Shown here in pieces: positions 34,088 to 43,380 of a stretch of 64,000 nt of DNA. Origin of the DNA: Ardenticatenaceae bacterium. GTDB taxonomy: Bacteria; Chloroflexota; Anaerolineae; Promineifilales; Promineifilaceae. A program made the translations under genes and the position numbers. How positions within the stretch are numbered: the first letter of the stretch is position 1; every line of letters starts with the position of its first letter. The notes under the pieces are model-generated. The model had not been told where the DNA came from. It saw only the letters and a program-made list of their open reading frames with translations, and did not search any database. The DNA lies in assembly GCA_020634375.1 (NCBI GenBank), contig JACKBX010000002.1, positions 186,001-250,000 on the forward strand, read 5' to 3'.

Positions 34088-34152
34088 TCCCTCGATTATA
34101 CCGCGAAAAATGAGCGAATCCTCGCCATATTCGGCAGACTTGCCAACGTGAG

Positions 34153-34166
34153 TATAATGAAACGCA
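34153..34166 (+). promoter_or_regulatory. Consensus -10 (TATAAT) 7 nt before ATG, probable leaderless start
   Basis: TATAAT at 34153-34158, then seven bases, then ATG at 34166. A weak TTCGGC lies 17 bp further upstream as a -35. This arrangement predicts transcription starting at or one base before the A of the start codon. Confidence 0.45.
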
Positions 34167-34819
34167 TGTATCCCGATGACCGCGTTCTGGTAGCTTACGT
34201 CCCCCGCCCAGCAGATTTTGAGCAGGTGCAGCAGGCGGGTTGGTATCGCATTCCACAGCGCCATGCCCCCAAAGGGCTGCATGCGGAATATTATGCGTTT
34301 TATTTTGGACGGCCGTTCGGCCCACAAAAATGGTCTATCGTCTACTACGCGCCACGTCTGGGCCACGAACTGCTGCGACGCATTGATTTGCTGCCCGACG
34401 AACCCAATCATCCTCGTGCCCAAGACTGGTACTACAAAGTACAATTAGGGCCACTGCAAAAACTATCGCAGCCCATCATCAGCTTGCGCTGGCGGCGCAT
34501 CACCTTCATCCACACCACCGGCGACCGCTTTTTGGATGCGCGGGAAATCAACGATCTTTTCGTGGATGGCGGCGAATACGTTGACCGCCTGTTTGTCGCA
34601 CTCAAAGAGCGCGGCTTGCAGCCAGAACGTCATTATCAGGTGAAGGAAGGCCCGATTGAGTATGTCGCGCCGCTAATGATATTGTGTCGCAACGGCCGTA
34701 TTCCCATCACCGCCGCGCAAATCCCCACCAACCAAACTCAGTTAGCTGATTTTGTGGAAGAAGTGATACGAGAAACGGCCGTACACGGCGGCATAAAAAC
34801 AGAGAACAACAAACAATAA
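34166..34819 (+). CDS. Conserved hypothetical protein
   Basis: 217 residues, beginning MYPDDRVLVAYVP. I have seen similar proteins as conserved hypotheticals in Chloroflexota and some other bacteria: blocks WYRIPQRHAPKGLHAEYYAFY, KWSIVYYAPRLGHELL and RWRRITFIHTTGDRF are strongly patterned with aromatic and basic residues, suggesting a nucleic-acid-related or nuclease-like fold, but no catalytic motif is certain. Two ATGs are possible (34157 and 34166); the first lies inside the predicted -10 hexamer, so 34166 is preferred. It is followed 53 bp later by zwf. Function unknown. Confidence 0.65.
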   Translation: MYPDDRVLVAYVPRPADFEQVQQAGWYRIPQRHAPKGLHAEYYAFYFGRPFGPQKWSIVYYAPRLGHELLRRIDLLPDEPNHPRAQDWYYKVQLGPLQKLSQPIISLRWRRITFIHTTGDRFLDAREINDLFVDGGEYVDRLFVALKERGLQPERHYQVKEGPIEYVAPLMILCRNGRIPITAAQIPTNQTQLADFVEEVIRETAVHGGIKTENNKQ

Positions 34820-34872
34820 ACAAAATTGCAGTTTGCATACATGCAAACTTGCCTTTCAAAAGGAGACTCCCC

Positions 34873-36336
34873 ATGAGCGAAAGCACCATCATCGTCATCT
34901 TCGGCGCGTCTGGCGACCTCACCCGACGCAAACTCATTCCCGCCCTTTACAGCCTTTACCTCAAAAAACGCATGCCTGACACCTTTGCCATTGTCGGCAT
35001 CTCTCGCAGCCCCCTCTCTGACGACGACTTTCGCGCCCAAGTAGAATCTGGTGTGCAAAACTTCGCCGCCAGCAAATACGACCCTGCCAGGTGGGCCGAA
35101 TTTGCGCCCCGCATCACCTATCGCCCTGCCGATTTAGGCAGCGTCGAAGGCATGCGCCAATTAGATGACTATCTTCAACAACTCGAAGGGGATAATGGCT
35201 CCTGTAATCGGCTCTACTACCTCGCCATTGCCCCACGTCTATACGAGATCGCCATCAATAACCTGGGTGCAGCCAACATGATCTCCGAAGATCATGGCTG
35301 GCGCCATGTCGTCATCGAAAAACCATTCGGCCACAATCTCGCTTCTGCCGAACAGCTTAACACCGCCATTCACAAAGTGCTGCACGAATCGCAAATTTAC
35401 CGCATTGATCACTACTTAGGTAAAGAGACCGTACAAAATCTGCTGGTCTTCCGCTTTGCCAACGCCCTATTTGAACCGGTATGGAATCGCAATTACATTG
35501 ATCATGTGCAAATCACTGCCGCAGAAAAAGTAGATGTGGGCCACCGTGCAGGGTATTACGATGGCATCGGCGTCGTGCGTGACATGATGCAAAACCACAT
35601 GATGCAGTTGCTAACCCTGGTGGCAATGGAACCCCCTGCCTCCTTTGAGGCCAATGCGCTGCGCAACGAAAAAGTAAAGGTACTCAGCGCTATCCAGCCC
35701 ATCACCCCAGAAACGGCCGTGCAACACACCGTGCGCGGCCAATATCGCGGCTACCGCAATGCAGAAGGCGTTGTTCCCAATTCTGAAACCGCCACCTACG
35801 CCGCCATCCGCTTTTACATTGACAACTGGCGCTGGCAAGGCGTGCCATTTTACCTGCGCTCCGGGAAGGCATTGGCCGAAAAATCATCAGAAATCACCAT
35901 CTTTTTCAAACGGCCGCCGCACATCATGTTCCCTCTGCCTGCCGACACACAGCTTGCCGCCAACTTCCTCTCCATTTGCGTGCAGCCCGACGAAGGCATT
36001 CACTTCTCCTTCCAGGCCAAAGTGCCGGACACAGCCGCAGAAATGCGCTCGGTAGACATGACCTTCCACTACAACGACACCTTTGGCCCAACCGCCATTC
36101 CCGAAGCGTATGAGCGGCTGTTGTTTGATGCCTTGAAGGGAGATGCCTCGCTGTTCACACGCGGCGACGCCATTGAGCTATCCTGGCGGCTCATTGACCC
36201 CATTTTGGCTGCTTGGGAATCAGAAGCTGCCCCGCCGCTGGCAACCTACGAACCGGGCAGTTGGGGGCCAAAAGAAGCAGATGATTTCATCAGCCACGAT
36301 GGCTTTATGTGGACACAAGGCTGTTGTGACGAATAA
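34873..36336 (+). CDS. zwf: Glucose-6-phosphate 1-dehydrogenase
   Basis: 487 residues. NADP-binding loop IFGASGDLTRRKLIPALY (about 7-24), the substrate-binding signature RIDHYLGKETVQNLLVFRFAN region (about 177-197) with catalytic His/Lys, and PFYLRSGKAL near 328. It catalyses the first step of the oxidative pentose phosphate pathway, producing NADPH and 6-phosphogluconolactone. The start at 34873 is supported by AAAAGGAGA. No gnd or pgl is adjacent, so it is a lone gene here, convergent with the GT39 gene. Confidence 0.93.
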   Translation: MSESTIIVIFGASGDLTRRKLIPALYSLYLKKRMPDTFAIVGISRSPLSDDDFRAQVESGVQNFAASKYDPARWAEFAPRITYRPADLGSVEGMRQLDDYLQQLEGDNGSCNRLYYLAIAPRLYEIAINNLGAANMISEDHGWRHVVIEKPFGHNLASAEQLNTAIHKVLHESQIYRIDHYLGKETVQNLLVFRFANALFEPVWNRNYIDHVQITAAEKVDVGHRAGYYDGIGVVRDMMQNHMMQLLTLVAMEPPASFEANALRNEKVKVLSAIQPITPETAVQHTVRGQYRGYRNAEGVVPNSETATYAAIRFYIDNWRWQGVPFYLRSGKALAEKSSEITIFFKRPPHIMFPLPADTQLAANFLSICVQPDEGIHFSFQAKVPDTAAEMRSVDMTFHYNDTFGPTAIPEAYERLLFDALKGDASLFTRGDAIELSWRLIDPILAAWESEAAPPLATYEPGSWGPKEADDFISHDGFMWTQGCCDE

Positions 36337-36355
36337 GAATTGGAGCTAGTACCAC

Positions 36356-38377
36356 TCACGAATTATGGTGTGCTGAACAGCGATATAAATTGGTTTCAGG
36401 GTTATTGAAGCGAGGAACGGCCGTGCAATTCTCCAGCACCCATGCATTCACCCCCTGCTGACCATTTGGCTGCCCGTTATTCAGCATCACAAAGCGCAAG
36501 TCGCCATCGGCCACCAGTTGCGCCACATCTGCTGCATCTACCACCGGGTCTGCGCCATTAAACCCACCCATATACAGCACCGGGCGACCGCTTGCCAGCA
36601 CGTAGGATGCCCCTTGCATCGAGCCGGGCACAGCCATCAAATAATCGGTATTTTGTGTATTGGCCTGCAAATAATCTAGCAGCGATTGATTCACGTTGCG
36701 GTTATTGTTGCGGTCTGGTGCGGCAAACTCATCCACGCCTGCATACGCACCCGGTAAATTAACGTTGTTGATGTCCATCACCGTCAGATACGACCAAATC
36801 ATTGGCGTGATCATCAATGCCAACAGTAGCAGGGCAAATCCAGCGCGGGCAAATGAGGCACGGCCGTTCCCCACAACCAACAGCACTCCCCCCGCCGCCA
36901 AAAACAGCCCGCCGGCCAGCGCCAACGTCCCGGCATTATCCACAAACTGGTTGGCATCGAACCATTGGAACGCCAGCGTGAGAACGGCCGTCCCCAACAG
37001 CAACCCCGCCGCCAAACGCCATTTTTCACGTCCCAACTGCCACAACTCAGCCATACCCGCCCCCACCAGTGCCGCCAATGGGGGAGCCAACATCACCAAA
37101 TAATAGGCATGGAAGAAGGCAGCAAAGCTAAAAAAGACCCAACCAGCCACCAGCCAGCCGCCCCACACCAGCAAAAATTGATGCTGTGGTTGCAGCGGCA
37201 AAGTTAGTTTGCGGCGCAGCAAAAGCAGCAGCATGGCAACAAAGGCAAACGGCAGCAGCCAGCTTATCTCTTTGCTCAACGGCGCGATGAAAAAGCGCAG
37301 CACACCAGAACTGCCAACCTCGTCGGAGCCGCCAGGCGCGGAGGCGGGCGGTGCGCCAGTACCGGGTTGCCCGCCATCAGGGGGCACGAACTGTCCATTT
37401 GGCGGAGATGGTGGGGTGAATTGACCGCCGTCATTGGGCTGTGGAGGACGGCCGTTTATCGGTGGCGCAAAATTAGCATCGTCGTCATCAGCGCGGGGAG
37501 GCTGCTGTCGGCTGCGTCCCAACCCGCCAAATACACGGTTCAAGCCATTGTGCCCCACAATCAATTCCATCACCGTGTTATCAGTGCTGCTGCCGATATA
37601 CGGCCGTTCTGCCGCAGGCGTCAGGTCTACAGCGACCGCCCAGGCAAGCGAAACAACCAACAGCAGCAGCGTCGCCAGCGCCAGATTCAGCAGTTTACGC
37701 CCCCAACCCACCTGCGCACCCAAGAAGTACACAGCATAAAATGCAGGCAGCGGCAAAAACGCTTGCAGCATTTTGATATTAAAGCCCAAGCCCACAACAA
37801 ACGCGCCCAACAACAAATGGCGCAGTTTGCCCGTTTCTGTTGCCCGCAAAAATGCCCACGCCGCCAGGATGAGCGTTAGCGTTAACATGCCGTCCATCGT
37901 GTTGTTCCGCTGCGCCGCCACCGCTACCGGCATAATGGCGACGGCCAACGCCGCCACTAATCCTGCCCCTGTGCCAAAATATTTCTGCGTCAGATGGTAC
38001 ATCAGCGGAATGCTGATCAGCCCAGCGAGGATGTTAGGCAGCACAACCGCAAAGCCATTCACGCCAAGAAAGAAAGCGGAGATGGCCTCAATCCACAAAC
38101 CCAACGGCGGTTTATCCACTGTCACCGACGCACCCGGCTCGGCAGCCACAAAGAAGAAGTTGTGCCACGATTGCAGCATACTTTTGACGGCCGCTGTGTA
38201 GTAGAAATTGGCGTCACCAACGGCCGTTAAATTGCTAAAATTCAAAAAAGCCGCCAGGAGCAGAATGCCCCCCAGGGCAAGGCGAGCAGGTGTCACACCA
38301 GGCAGCAGCCGGCGGTGCAGCCAACCCGTTTGCTGCAAAGGTGAAGACGAAATGTTTGTGTTAAGTATATTTGTCAT
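36356..38377 (-). CDS. GT39-family membrane glycosyltransferase with disordered periplasmic loop
   Basis: 673 residues from ATG 38377 (GAGG ribosome-binding site; an upstream in-frame ATG at 38413 lacks one). About 11-13 transmembrane helices. The first loop has the family's acidic motif region GDANFYYTAAVKSML and VTVDKPPLGLWIEA, typical of ArnT/PMT-like polyprenyl-phosphate sugar transferases. A central 90-residue insert (about 285-375) is composed of Pro, Gly, Gln and Asp and should be a disordered loop outside the membrane; a soluble C-terminal domain (about 560-673) follows. It probably transfers a sugar from a lipid carrier to a cell-surface acceptor; the acceptor is unknown. Confidence 0.82.
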   Translation of the reverse strand: MTNILNTNISSSPLQQTGWLHRRLLPGVTPARLALGGILLLAAFLNFSNLTAVGDANFYYTAAVKSMLQSWHNFFFVAAEPGASVTVDKPPLGLWIEAISAFFLGVNGFAVVLPNILAGLISIPLMYHLTQKYFGTGAGLVAALAVAIMPVAVAAQRNNTMDGMLTLTLILAAWAFLRATETGKLRHLLLGAFVVGLGFNIKMLQAFLPLPAFYAVYFLGAQVGWGRKLLNLALATLLLLVVSLAWAVAVDLTPAAERPYIGSSTDNTVMELIVGHNGLNRVFGGLGRSRQQPPRADDDDANFAPPINGRPPQPNDGGQFTPPSPPNGQFVPPDGGQPGTGAPPASAPGGSDEVGSSGVLRFFIAPLSKEISWLLPFAFVAMLLLLLRRKLTLPLQPQHQFLLVWGGWLVAGWVFFSFAAFFHAYYLVMLAPPLAALVGAGMAELWQLGREKWRLAAGLLLGTAVLTLAFQWFDANQFVDNAGTLALAGGLFLAAGGVLLVVGNGRASFARAGFALLLLALMITPMIWSYLTVMDINNVNLPGAYAGVDEFAAPDRNNNRNVNQSLLDYLQANTQNTDYLMAVPGSMQGASYVLASGRPVLYMGGFNGADPVVDAADVAQLVADGDLRFVMLNNGQPNGQQGVNAWVLENCTAVPRFNNPETNLYRCSAHHNS

Positions 38378-38523
38378 GAAACTGCCTCGTGTTATGAATA
38401 GAAAACTGAGCAAATGACCAAGTTTCGTCTCACCTTACAGGGCTAAGATTCAGATTCTATCTGCAAACTGTTAACCAATTGTAAAAAGCAGTCTAACAAG
38501 CAAACCCTCTCATAAAACAAAAA
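38378..38523. other. Intergenic region upstream of the GT39 gene
   Basis: 146 bases, AT-rich, with no gene seen. Should contain the GT39 promoter on the minus strand; TAGAAT-like and TTTACA-like hexamers are present but not at good spacing. Confidence 0.35.
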
Positions 38524-38542
38524 GCCGCCCCTATGGGGCGGC
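38524..38542 (-). terminator. Rho-independent terminator of tRNA-Lys
   Basis: 8-bp GC-rich stem (GCCGCCCC/GGGGCGGC on the plus strand, 3-nt loop). Read on the minus strand it is followed by CTTTTTGTTTT. It lies 11 bp after the tRNA 3' end. Confidence 0.88.
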
Positions 38543-38552
38543 TCATTTTGCA

Positions 38553-38625
38553 TGACCCTGGGAGGACTCGAACCTCCAACCAATTGATTAAGAGTCAACT
38601 GCTCTGCCAATTGAGCTACAGGGCC
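38553..38625 (-). tRNA. tRNA-Lys (anticodon CTT)
   Basis: On the minus strand the sequence folds into a complete cloverleaf: acceptor GGCCCTG/CAGGGTC, D-arm GCTC..GAGC, anticodon stem GTTGA/TCAAT with loop CTCTTAA (anticodon CTT, lysine AAG codons), and T-arm GGAGG TTCGAGT CCTCC, with A as discriminator base. CCA is not encoded. Confidence 0.93.
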
Positions 38626-38644
38626 TTACTCAATTGCGTCAGGG

Positions 38645-38672
38645 ATTATAACGATTTTCAGGTCAAAATCAA
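38645..38672 (-). promoter_or_regulatory. Promoter of tRNA-Lys
   Basis: On the minus strand TTGATT (38672-38667), 16-bp spacer, TATAAT (38650-38645). The -10 is perfect consensus and starts about 20 bp upstream of the tRNA 5' end. Confidence 0.7.
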
Positions 38673-38720
38673 GACGGCCCTATCCAAAAGCAAACATTCG
38701 ATAAAATCGTGGAAATGATT

Positions 38721-39716
38721 CTACTGTCCAGTAGCAAGAGCGGTTGATGCCTCCATCTCTGCCAGCACCTGCAAGAATTCATCTACATCTTCCGTCCGCA
38801 ACAAGCACGCCAGTTGTTTTTCTGGCATGGCATACCCGGACATGTACTGTTTGAAATGCTTACGAAAGGTCACTAACCCTTGCCAATCACCATAATAGGC
38901 AACCATCTCGCCCAGGTGCAGGCGCACGGCCGTTGCCACATCCGCAAAGGTCAGGTCAGCCTTATCACGCCGCGCAAAAATCCAGGGGTTGCCAACAGCC
39001 GCCCGGCCAATCATCACCGCATCACAGCCGGTGTGGGTCTTCATGCGATCAATGTCCGCAGGGGCCTGCACGTCGCCGTTGCCAATGACGGGCACAGGCA
39101 CAGCCTGCTTCAGTTGGGCGATGGCGTCCCAGTCAGCTTTGCCGCCGTATTTTTGCGTTTTGGTACGGCCGTGCATGGCAATCAACGCCGCCCCATTCTC
39201 CACCATAATTTGCCCAATCTGCAAAAAATTACGCTGGTCGGCATCCCAGCCCAGGCGAATTTTACCCGTCACGGGCACGGGCAAATACTTCGTCAGCAAG
39301 CTGAACGTCTGCGCTACCAATTCCGGCTGCGGCATCATGCCCACGCCCGCGCCGCGCCCGCTCACTTTGCGCGTGGAACAGCCCATATTCACATCAATGA
39401 TATCCGGCTCCAAATCAAGGATGGTTTGAGCTGCTTGCAGCAATCTTTGCGCATCGTTGCCAAAAATCTGAAAAATGATGGGATGTTCGTCTGGTTTTTT
39501 GTCCAGCCGCATCCAAAAGCGGTTGCGGCTGCGCTTGCCCAGCAGCGTCTCCACCGGCACAAACTCCGTGTAATTCATTGCCGAGCCATAAGCACGGCAC
39601 AATGCGCGATACGGCACATCAGAATAGCCGGTCATCGGAGCCAAAACCGTATCCCCATACACAGGCACAGAACCAACGTGGAAGAGTGGCAAGTTTGCAG
39701 GGTTGCCCACTTGCAT
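38721..39716 (-). CDS. dus: tRNA-dihydrouridine synthase
   Basis: 331 residues from ATG 39716. TIM-barrel FMN enzyme that reduces uridines in the tRNA D-loop. Signatures are LAPMTGYSDVPYRALCR, YTEFV, DIIDVNMGCSTRKVSGRGAG with the catalytic cysteine, VTGKIRLGW, ALIAMHGRTKTQKYGG and VIGNGDVQAPAD. The start lies within a word-built repeat (39679-39739), so the first about 10 residues are encoded by repeat sequence and a GTG slightly downstream is possible. It is last in a minus-strand run of RNA-modification and housekeeping genes (miaA, yraN). Confidence 0.88.
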   Translation of the reverse strand: MQVGNPANLPLFHVGSVPVYGDTVLAPMTGYSDVPYRALCRAYGSAMNYTEFVPVETLLGKRSRNRFWMRLDKKPDEHPIIFQIFGNDAQRLLQAAQTILDLEPDIIDVNMGCSTRKVSGRGAGVGMMPQPELVAQTFSLLTKYLPVPVTGKIRLGWDADQRNFLQIGQIMVENGAALIAMHGRTKTQKYGGKADWDAIAQLKQAVPVPVIGNGDVQAPADIDRMKTHTGCDAVMIGRAAVGNPWIFARRDKADLTFADVATAVRLHLGEMVAYYGDWQGLVTFRKHFKQYMSGYAMPEKQLACLLRTEDVDEFLQVLAEMEASTALATGQ

Positions 39717-39739
39717 ACTTGCCACTTGTCCACTTGCCG
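39679..39739. repeat. Word-built hairpin (GGCAAGT/ACTTGCC words)
   Basis: GAGTGGCAAGTTTGCA... mirrored by ACTTGCATACTTGCCACTTG. Related words form 16676-16746. It covers the probable dus start codon. Confidence 0.6.
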
Positions 39740-39741
39740 CT

Positions 39742-40704
39742 TTATAACTCAAATTGCTCTCCAATGGCGGGCACGCGCACGCTGCCGGGGAGCTGCTTTT
39801 GCTGCCACACTTCTTGGGCTGCGGCCGTCCACTGCGCGTTTGTCCAGCCCCAGCCAGGGTTGCCCGCCCCATCAGGGTGGCCGCTGAGATGGACGAGTAG
39901 GGTCTCTTTGGGCTGCAAATTGGCGACAATGCGCTGCACATTATCAAAGGAGGGATGGGTCGCACGGTGCTTTTTGGCCCGCCAAAAGGCGGTGTCAATA
40001 AACAGACGGTCGGCGTGTGCGAGGTGGGCAACGGCCGTTCTCTCCACCTCCGTCTGCGGCGATACCAGCCATTCATTCTCACTATCAATATCCCAAAGGA
40101 GGACGGTTTTGGCAACGGCCGTCTCCACGATAAAAGCCGCGCAGCTATACTGCACTTGCTGCGCATCATCTGGGCTGCGATCTGCGCCAAAATGGGACAC
40201 CGTGACCGGCGTCACCTTGAGGCCCGCTATCCCCAAATCCAGAGGCGGCAGCAGCCTGCCCGGCGGCTCATTTTCTTCGCTGATGTGTGGCTGCAAAAAA
40301 GTTTGCCATTCGTACCCACGCTCGCGCTGTAACCAGGCAGCCGTGCCCGCACGACACCACACAGGCACTTGAGCCGTATCGCGGCCACTGCGCTGTCGCG
40401 TCAGGTGATAGGAAACGCAAAGTTGATTGATCCCCAGCGTGTGATCAGGATGCCAATGGGTCAGCAGCAGCCAATCCAGGCGGGCGCGACGGCCGTACAA
40501 ATACGGATTTTGCAACAAACTATCTACCACGCCTATCCCAACATCTACTAAGACATGGTACTCTGCCTCATCGCTGCCATTCAGCCCCAAAAGGGAAACG
40601 GACGTGTTAGCCTGCCGCTCCGGGCTGGCACAGCGGTCACACTCGCAGCCAAACTGCCGCAGCATGGGCGCTTCCAGGCCATTCACAACAAGAATGTGTT
40701 TCAT
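39742..40704 (-). CDS. MBL-fold metal-dependent hydrolase (PhnP-like)
   Basis: 320 residues. The metal-binding motif is THWHPDHTLG (about 82-91), with further metal-ligand blocks VSHFGA, WDIDSENEW (Asp) and LVHLSGH (terminal His). A cysteine cluster FGCECDRCASPER near residues 18-30 resembles the zinc-binding CxCxxC of PhnP/ElaC-type phosphodiesterases. This suggests a cyclic phosphodiesterase or nucleic-acid-related hydrolase. It lies between miaA and dus in a minus-strand cluster, so a role in RNA or nucleotide metabolism is plausible but not shown. Confidence 0.75.
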   Translation of the reverse strand: MKHILVVNGLEAPMLRQFGCECDRCASPERQANTSVSLLGLNGSDEAEYHVLVDVGIGVVDSLLQNPYLYGRRARLDWLLLTHWHPDHTLGINQLCVSYHLTRQRSGRDTAQVPVWCRAGTAAWLQRERGYEWQTFLQPHISEENEPPGRLLPPLDLGIAGLKVTPVTVSHFGADRSPDDAQQVQYSCAAFIVETAVAKTVLLWDIDSENEWLVSPQTEVERTAVAHLAHADRLFIDTAFWRAKKHRATHPSFDNVQRIVANLQPKETLLVHLSGHPDGAGNPGWGWTNAQWTAAAQEVWQQKQLPGSVRVPAIGEQFEL

Positions 40705-40761
40705 TCTTCACCTCGGTTCATAATTTTCCAGAGGTTATACACAAATAAGGCACACATTACG

Positions 40762-41694
40762 TTACGGCCGTTCCCCGTTTAGCCACCTATTTACAAATGA
40801 CAGTACGGCCGTTCCCACCCCTTCCTCTTCCATATCAAACCAGGTAATGGCCGGATCATCGACGCGGAACCAGGTATTTTGCTGGCGGGCAAAGCGGTGC
40901 GTCTCAAATTTGATGCGCTCGATGGCCTCGTCCAGTGCCATTTCGCCATCGAGATAAGCATAAAGCTGCCGGTAGCCCAGACCGCTCATTGCGGGGAGGA
41001 AACGGCCGTGCCCGGCATCACGCAGCGCTTCCACCTCGGCCAGCAAGCCATCAGACATCATGGCATCAATGCGCTGATCGATTCGTGCGTACAGTGCCGC
41101 CCGTTCGCGGCGCAGCCCAATCTGGCAAATGGCATACGGCGGTGGCTGCTTGCGCTGCAATTCGGAAATGGGACGGCCGCTCACCAACGTCACTTCCAAC
41201 GCCCGAATCACGCGGCGCACGTTACGCGGCTCAATTTTAGCCGCCGCTGTCGGATCAAGTGCGGCCAGCCAACGCGCTAATTCTGGCCCACCTACTTGTG
41301 CCAGTGCTTCGCGCAGCACAAGCTGCGGCGGCACGCGGGGGATGCCCCATCCTTCTGTTACAGCCCGCACATACTGCCCTGTGCCGCCCACCACAATGGG
41401 CAGCCCCCCACGCTGATGCACAGCGTTAATTGCCGCATAAGCCAAATCCTGATACTCGCCCAGAGTCAGTGTTTCATCTGGCTGGCACATGTCAATAAGG
41501 TGGTGCGGGATTTGCGCCTGTTCTGCGGGGGTGGGTTTGGCTGTGCCGATGTTCATGCCCCGATAGAAAAGACGAGAGTCGGCAGAAATGATCTCGCCAT
41601 TGAACGCAGCAGCTAATTGTAGAGAAAGGGCCGTTTTGCCAACGGCCGTTTGCCCCACAATCACCAGCAAGGGAGGGTTAGTTTCATCCTTCAC
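40762..41694 (-). CDS. miaA: tRNA dimethylallyltransferase
   Basis: 310 residues. P-loop VGQTAVGKTALSLQLA (about 13-28), SADSRLFYRGMNIGTAKP (family SADSxQVYxxxDIGTAKP), HHLID, VVGGTGQYVRA and a terminal FARQQNTWFR block. MiaA attaches a dimethylallyl group to A37 of tRNAs reading UNN codons. The classical Gln-Val of the SADSxQVY block is Leu-Phe here. It is 16 bp downstream of yraN. Confidence 0.92.
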   Translation of the reverse strand: MKDETNPPLLVIVGQTAVGKTALSLQLAAAFNGEIISADSRLFYRGMNIGTAKPTPAEQAQIPHHLIDMCQPDETLTLGEYQDLAYAAINAVHQRGGLPIVVGGTGQYVRAVTEGWGIPRVPPQLVLREALAQVGGPELARWLAALDPTAAAKIEPRNVRRVIRALEVTLVSGRPISELQRKQPPPYAICQIGLRRERAALYARIDQRIDAMMSDGLLAEVEALRDAGHGRFLPAMSGLGYRQLYAYLDGEMALDEAIERIKFETHRFARQQNTWFRVDDPAITWFDMEEEGVGTAVLSFVNRWLNGERP

Positions 41695-41710
41695 CCTTCA
41701 TCCTCACCTA

Positions 41711-42094
41711 TCACCAGCCCATCACCGCATTGGGAATGTGTTCGCAGCGTAGCAATTTACCACGGCCGTCCAACTCAACGGCTACCAGGTCTATGCGCCA
41801 TTCCACATCGTCCAAGTCATGTTCATAGAGATAATGCTGGCCCAAATCTAGCAGCCGTTGGGCTTTGCGCGGCGTCACTCCTTCTTCTGGCGTGCCGCTT
41901 TTGCGCCCGCGCCGTGTCTTCACTTCTACAAAAACCAGCACATCACCAGCCTGTGCAACGAGGTCAATCTCACCCCGCGCACAGCGCCAGTTGCGCTGCA
42001 AAATGCGGTACCCTTTGGCTTCTAAATGGGTGGCGGCGACGGATTCTCCCCAATTGCCTAGTTGTTTACGGCCGTCTCCCCCCTTATCGCTCAC
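41711..42094 (-). CDS. yraN: YraN/UPF0102 family putative endonuclease
   Basis: 127 residues from GTG 42094, chosen because AGAGG lies 9 nt upstream and it gives the usual family length. The PD-(D/E)XK fold of Holliday-junction-resolvase type is seen in GNWGESVAATHLEAKGY, ARGEIDLVAQAGDVLVFVEVKTRR (catalytic E-D-ExK) and a C-terminal WRIDLVAVE. Biological role in this family is poorly known; DNA processing is suspected. It overlaps the end of the broken GT4 gene by 11 bp. Confidence 0.82.
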   Translation of the reverse strand: MSDKGGDGRKQLGNWGESVAATHLEAKGYRILQRNWRCARGEIDLVAQAGDVLVFVEVKTRRGRKSGTPEEGVTPRKAQRLLDLGQHYLYEHDLDDVEWRIDLVAVELDGRGKLLRCEHIPNAVMGW

Positions 42095-43362
42095 GCGAAT
42101 CACCCTCTTTTTCCGGCCACAACCATTGCAGCGGAGAGTCTTCTTGTGGCCGAACGAGGTTGACAAGCTGTTCTAACATGGGCTGCCAGCGCTCACGGTT
42201 CTTTGCCCAACGGCCGTGCGCTTTTTCACGCCGCAAATCTGGCCGCTCCTCGCGCAGGTGCTCGTAGAGGGCTACTGTTTGCGAAACTGTGCGCCTGATA
42301 TCGAATCGTTCGCTGGCTTGCCGCGCAGCTTCGCCCATTTGCTTACGCCGCGTTTCATTCAATGCCAATCCGACCATCGCCGCTGCCAACCCCCGTTCGG
42401 GATTTTCGGTTAGCAACCCAGACACACCCAATTCCACTGTATCCACAATGCCTGGCGCAGCAGGCGCAGCTACCGGCAGTCCGGCAGCCATCGCCTCAAT
42501 AATTGTTAACGGATGTACTTCTGTCACGGAGGCAGTAACAAAAAGATCGGCGGCAGTCAGATAACGAGGGATGGTGTCATAGGCAATGGCTCCAGCGAAA
42601 TGGACGTGGCGTGACACGCTCAAGTGACGTGCCTGTTCGGCCAGGTCTGACTGCTGGGCACCTTTCCTACTAAAACCAGGTGGAGTTCTGGCACAATGTC
42701 TTGCGCAATTGCAAACTGATCGAGCAAAACGTGCAGATTTTTTTCTGATGACAATCGGCCCACGTAAATAAGCACAATTGCATCCTCCGGGATACCCAGT
42801 TCGTGCCGGGGAATGGGGAAAAACGGTTTGATGAAACGGCCGTAAATCCACCCCATTTTCAATCACTTGATAGGCTGACGCACGCCAAAAATCAAGCATA
42901 ATCTGGCGCACGCTCTCAGATGGGGTGATGACCACATCCGCCTGATCGGTTACTTCCGGCCACACCTGACGCATGACGGCATCGGCCGCCGGCTGTGGCA
43001 ATGCCACACAGTTCCTGTACAGGTCGTAACGTGTGATTGCGTATACGATGGGGCAACGGCCAAAATAACGGTGCGCCATTTCCATACTCATGAACAAGTG
43101 ATGACAATGGATAATCTCCATCTCTGCCAGCAATTTTTGCGCCTTAGTCGTGTAGCGCATGCTGACATAATACCCATCGCCTACTGGAATGGCAGGAGAG
43201 CGTACTACGCCTGGCTCATCCCCTGCCGCCGGGCCCTGGCTCTAAAGTAAAAACGGTCACTTCATGACCTAATCTTTCTAATTCTTGCTTATATAAAGAC
43301 ACCATGCGCGTCACGCCATTAATGACCGGCTTGTAACACGCTGTCACCATACCTATTTTCAT
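42084..43362 (-). pseudogene. GT4-family glycosyltransferase broken by three single-base frameshifts
   Basis: Read with three corrections, the region gives about 425 residues of a GT4 transferase beginning MKIGMVTACYKPVINGVTRM. Pieces: (1) from ATG 43362 to a frameshift near 43225, where one C too many in GGGCCC leads to a stop at 43216; (2) IHCHHLFMSMEMAHRYF...VIENGVDLRPFHQ up to a shift near 42815 (one base too many in TTTTTCCCC); (3) HELGIPEDAIVLIYVGRLSSEKN...LHLVLVGK up to about 42660, where one A too few in AAA restores the second frame; (4) AGAIAYDTIPRYLTAADLFVTASVTEVHPL... to the stop. All three lie in short homopolymers; the net change is +1 (1279 bp for 426 codons). Either a decaying gene or a local sequence-quality problem. 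Confidence 0.8.
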
Positions 43363-43380
43363 ATGTAAAATAAGTTCCCT

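Noticed and set aside
37367..38201. Overlapping plus-strand ORFs opposite the GT39 gene
   Set aside because: Shadow frames created by GC-rich membrane-protein codons; no support.
38880..39887. Long plus-strand ORF (335 codons) opposite dus
   Set aside because: Antisense shadow of a well-conserved dus/MBL region; Arg/His-rich translation with no recognisable domain.
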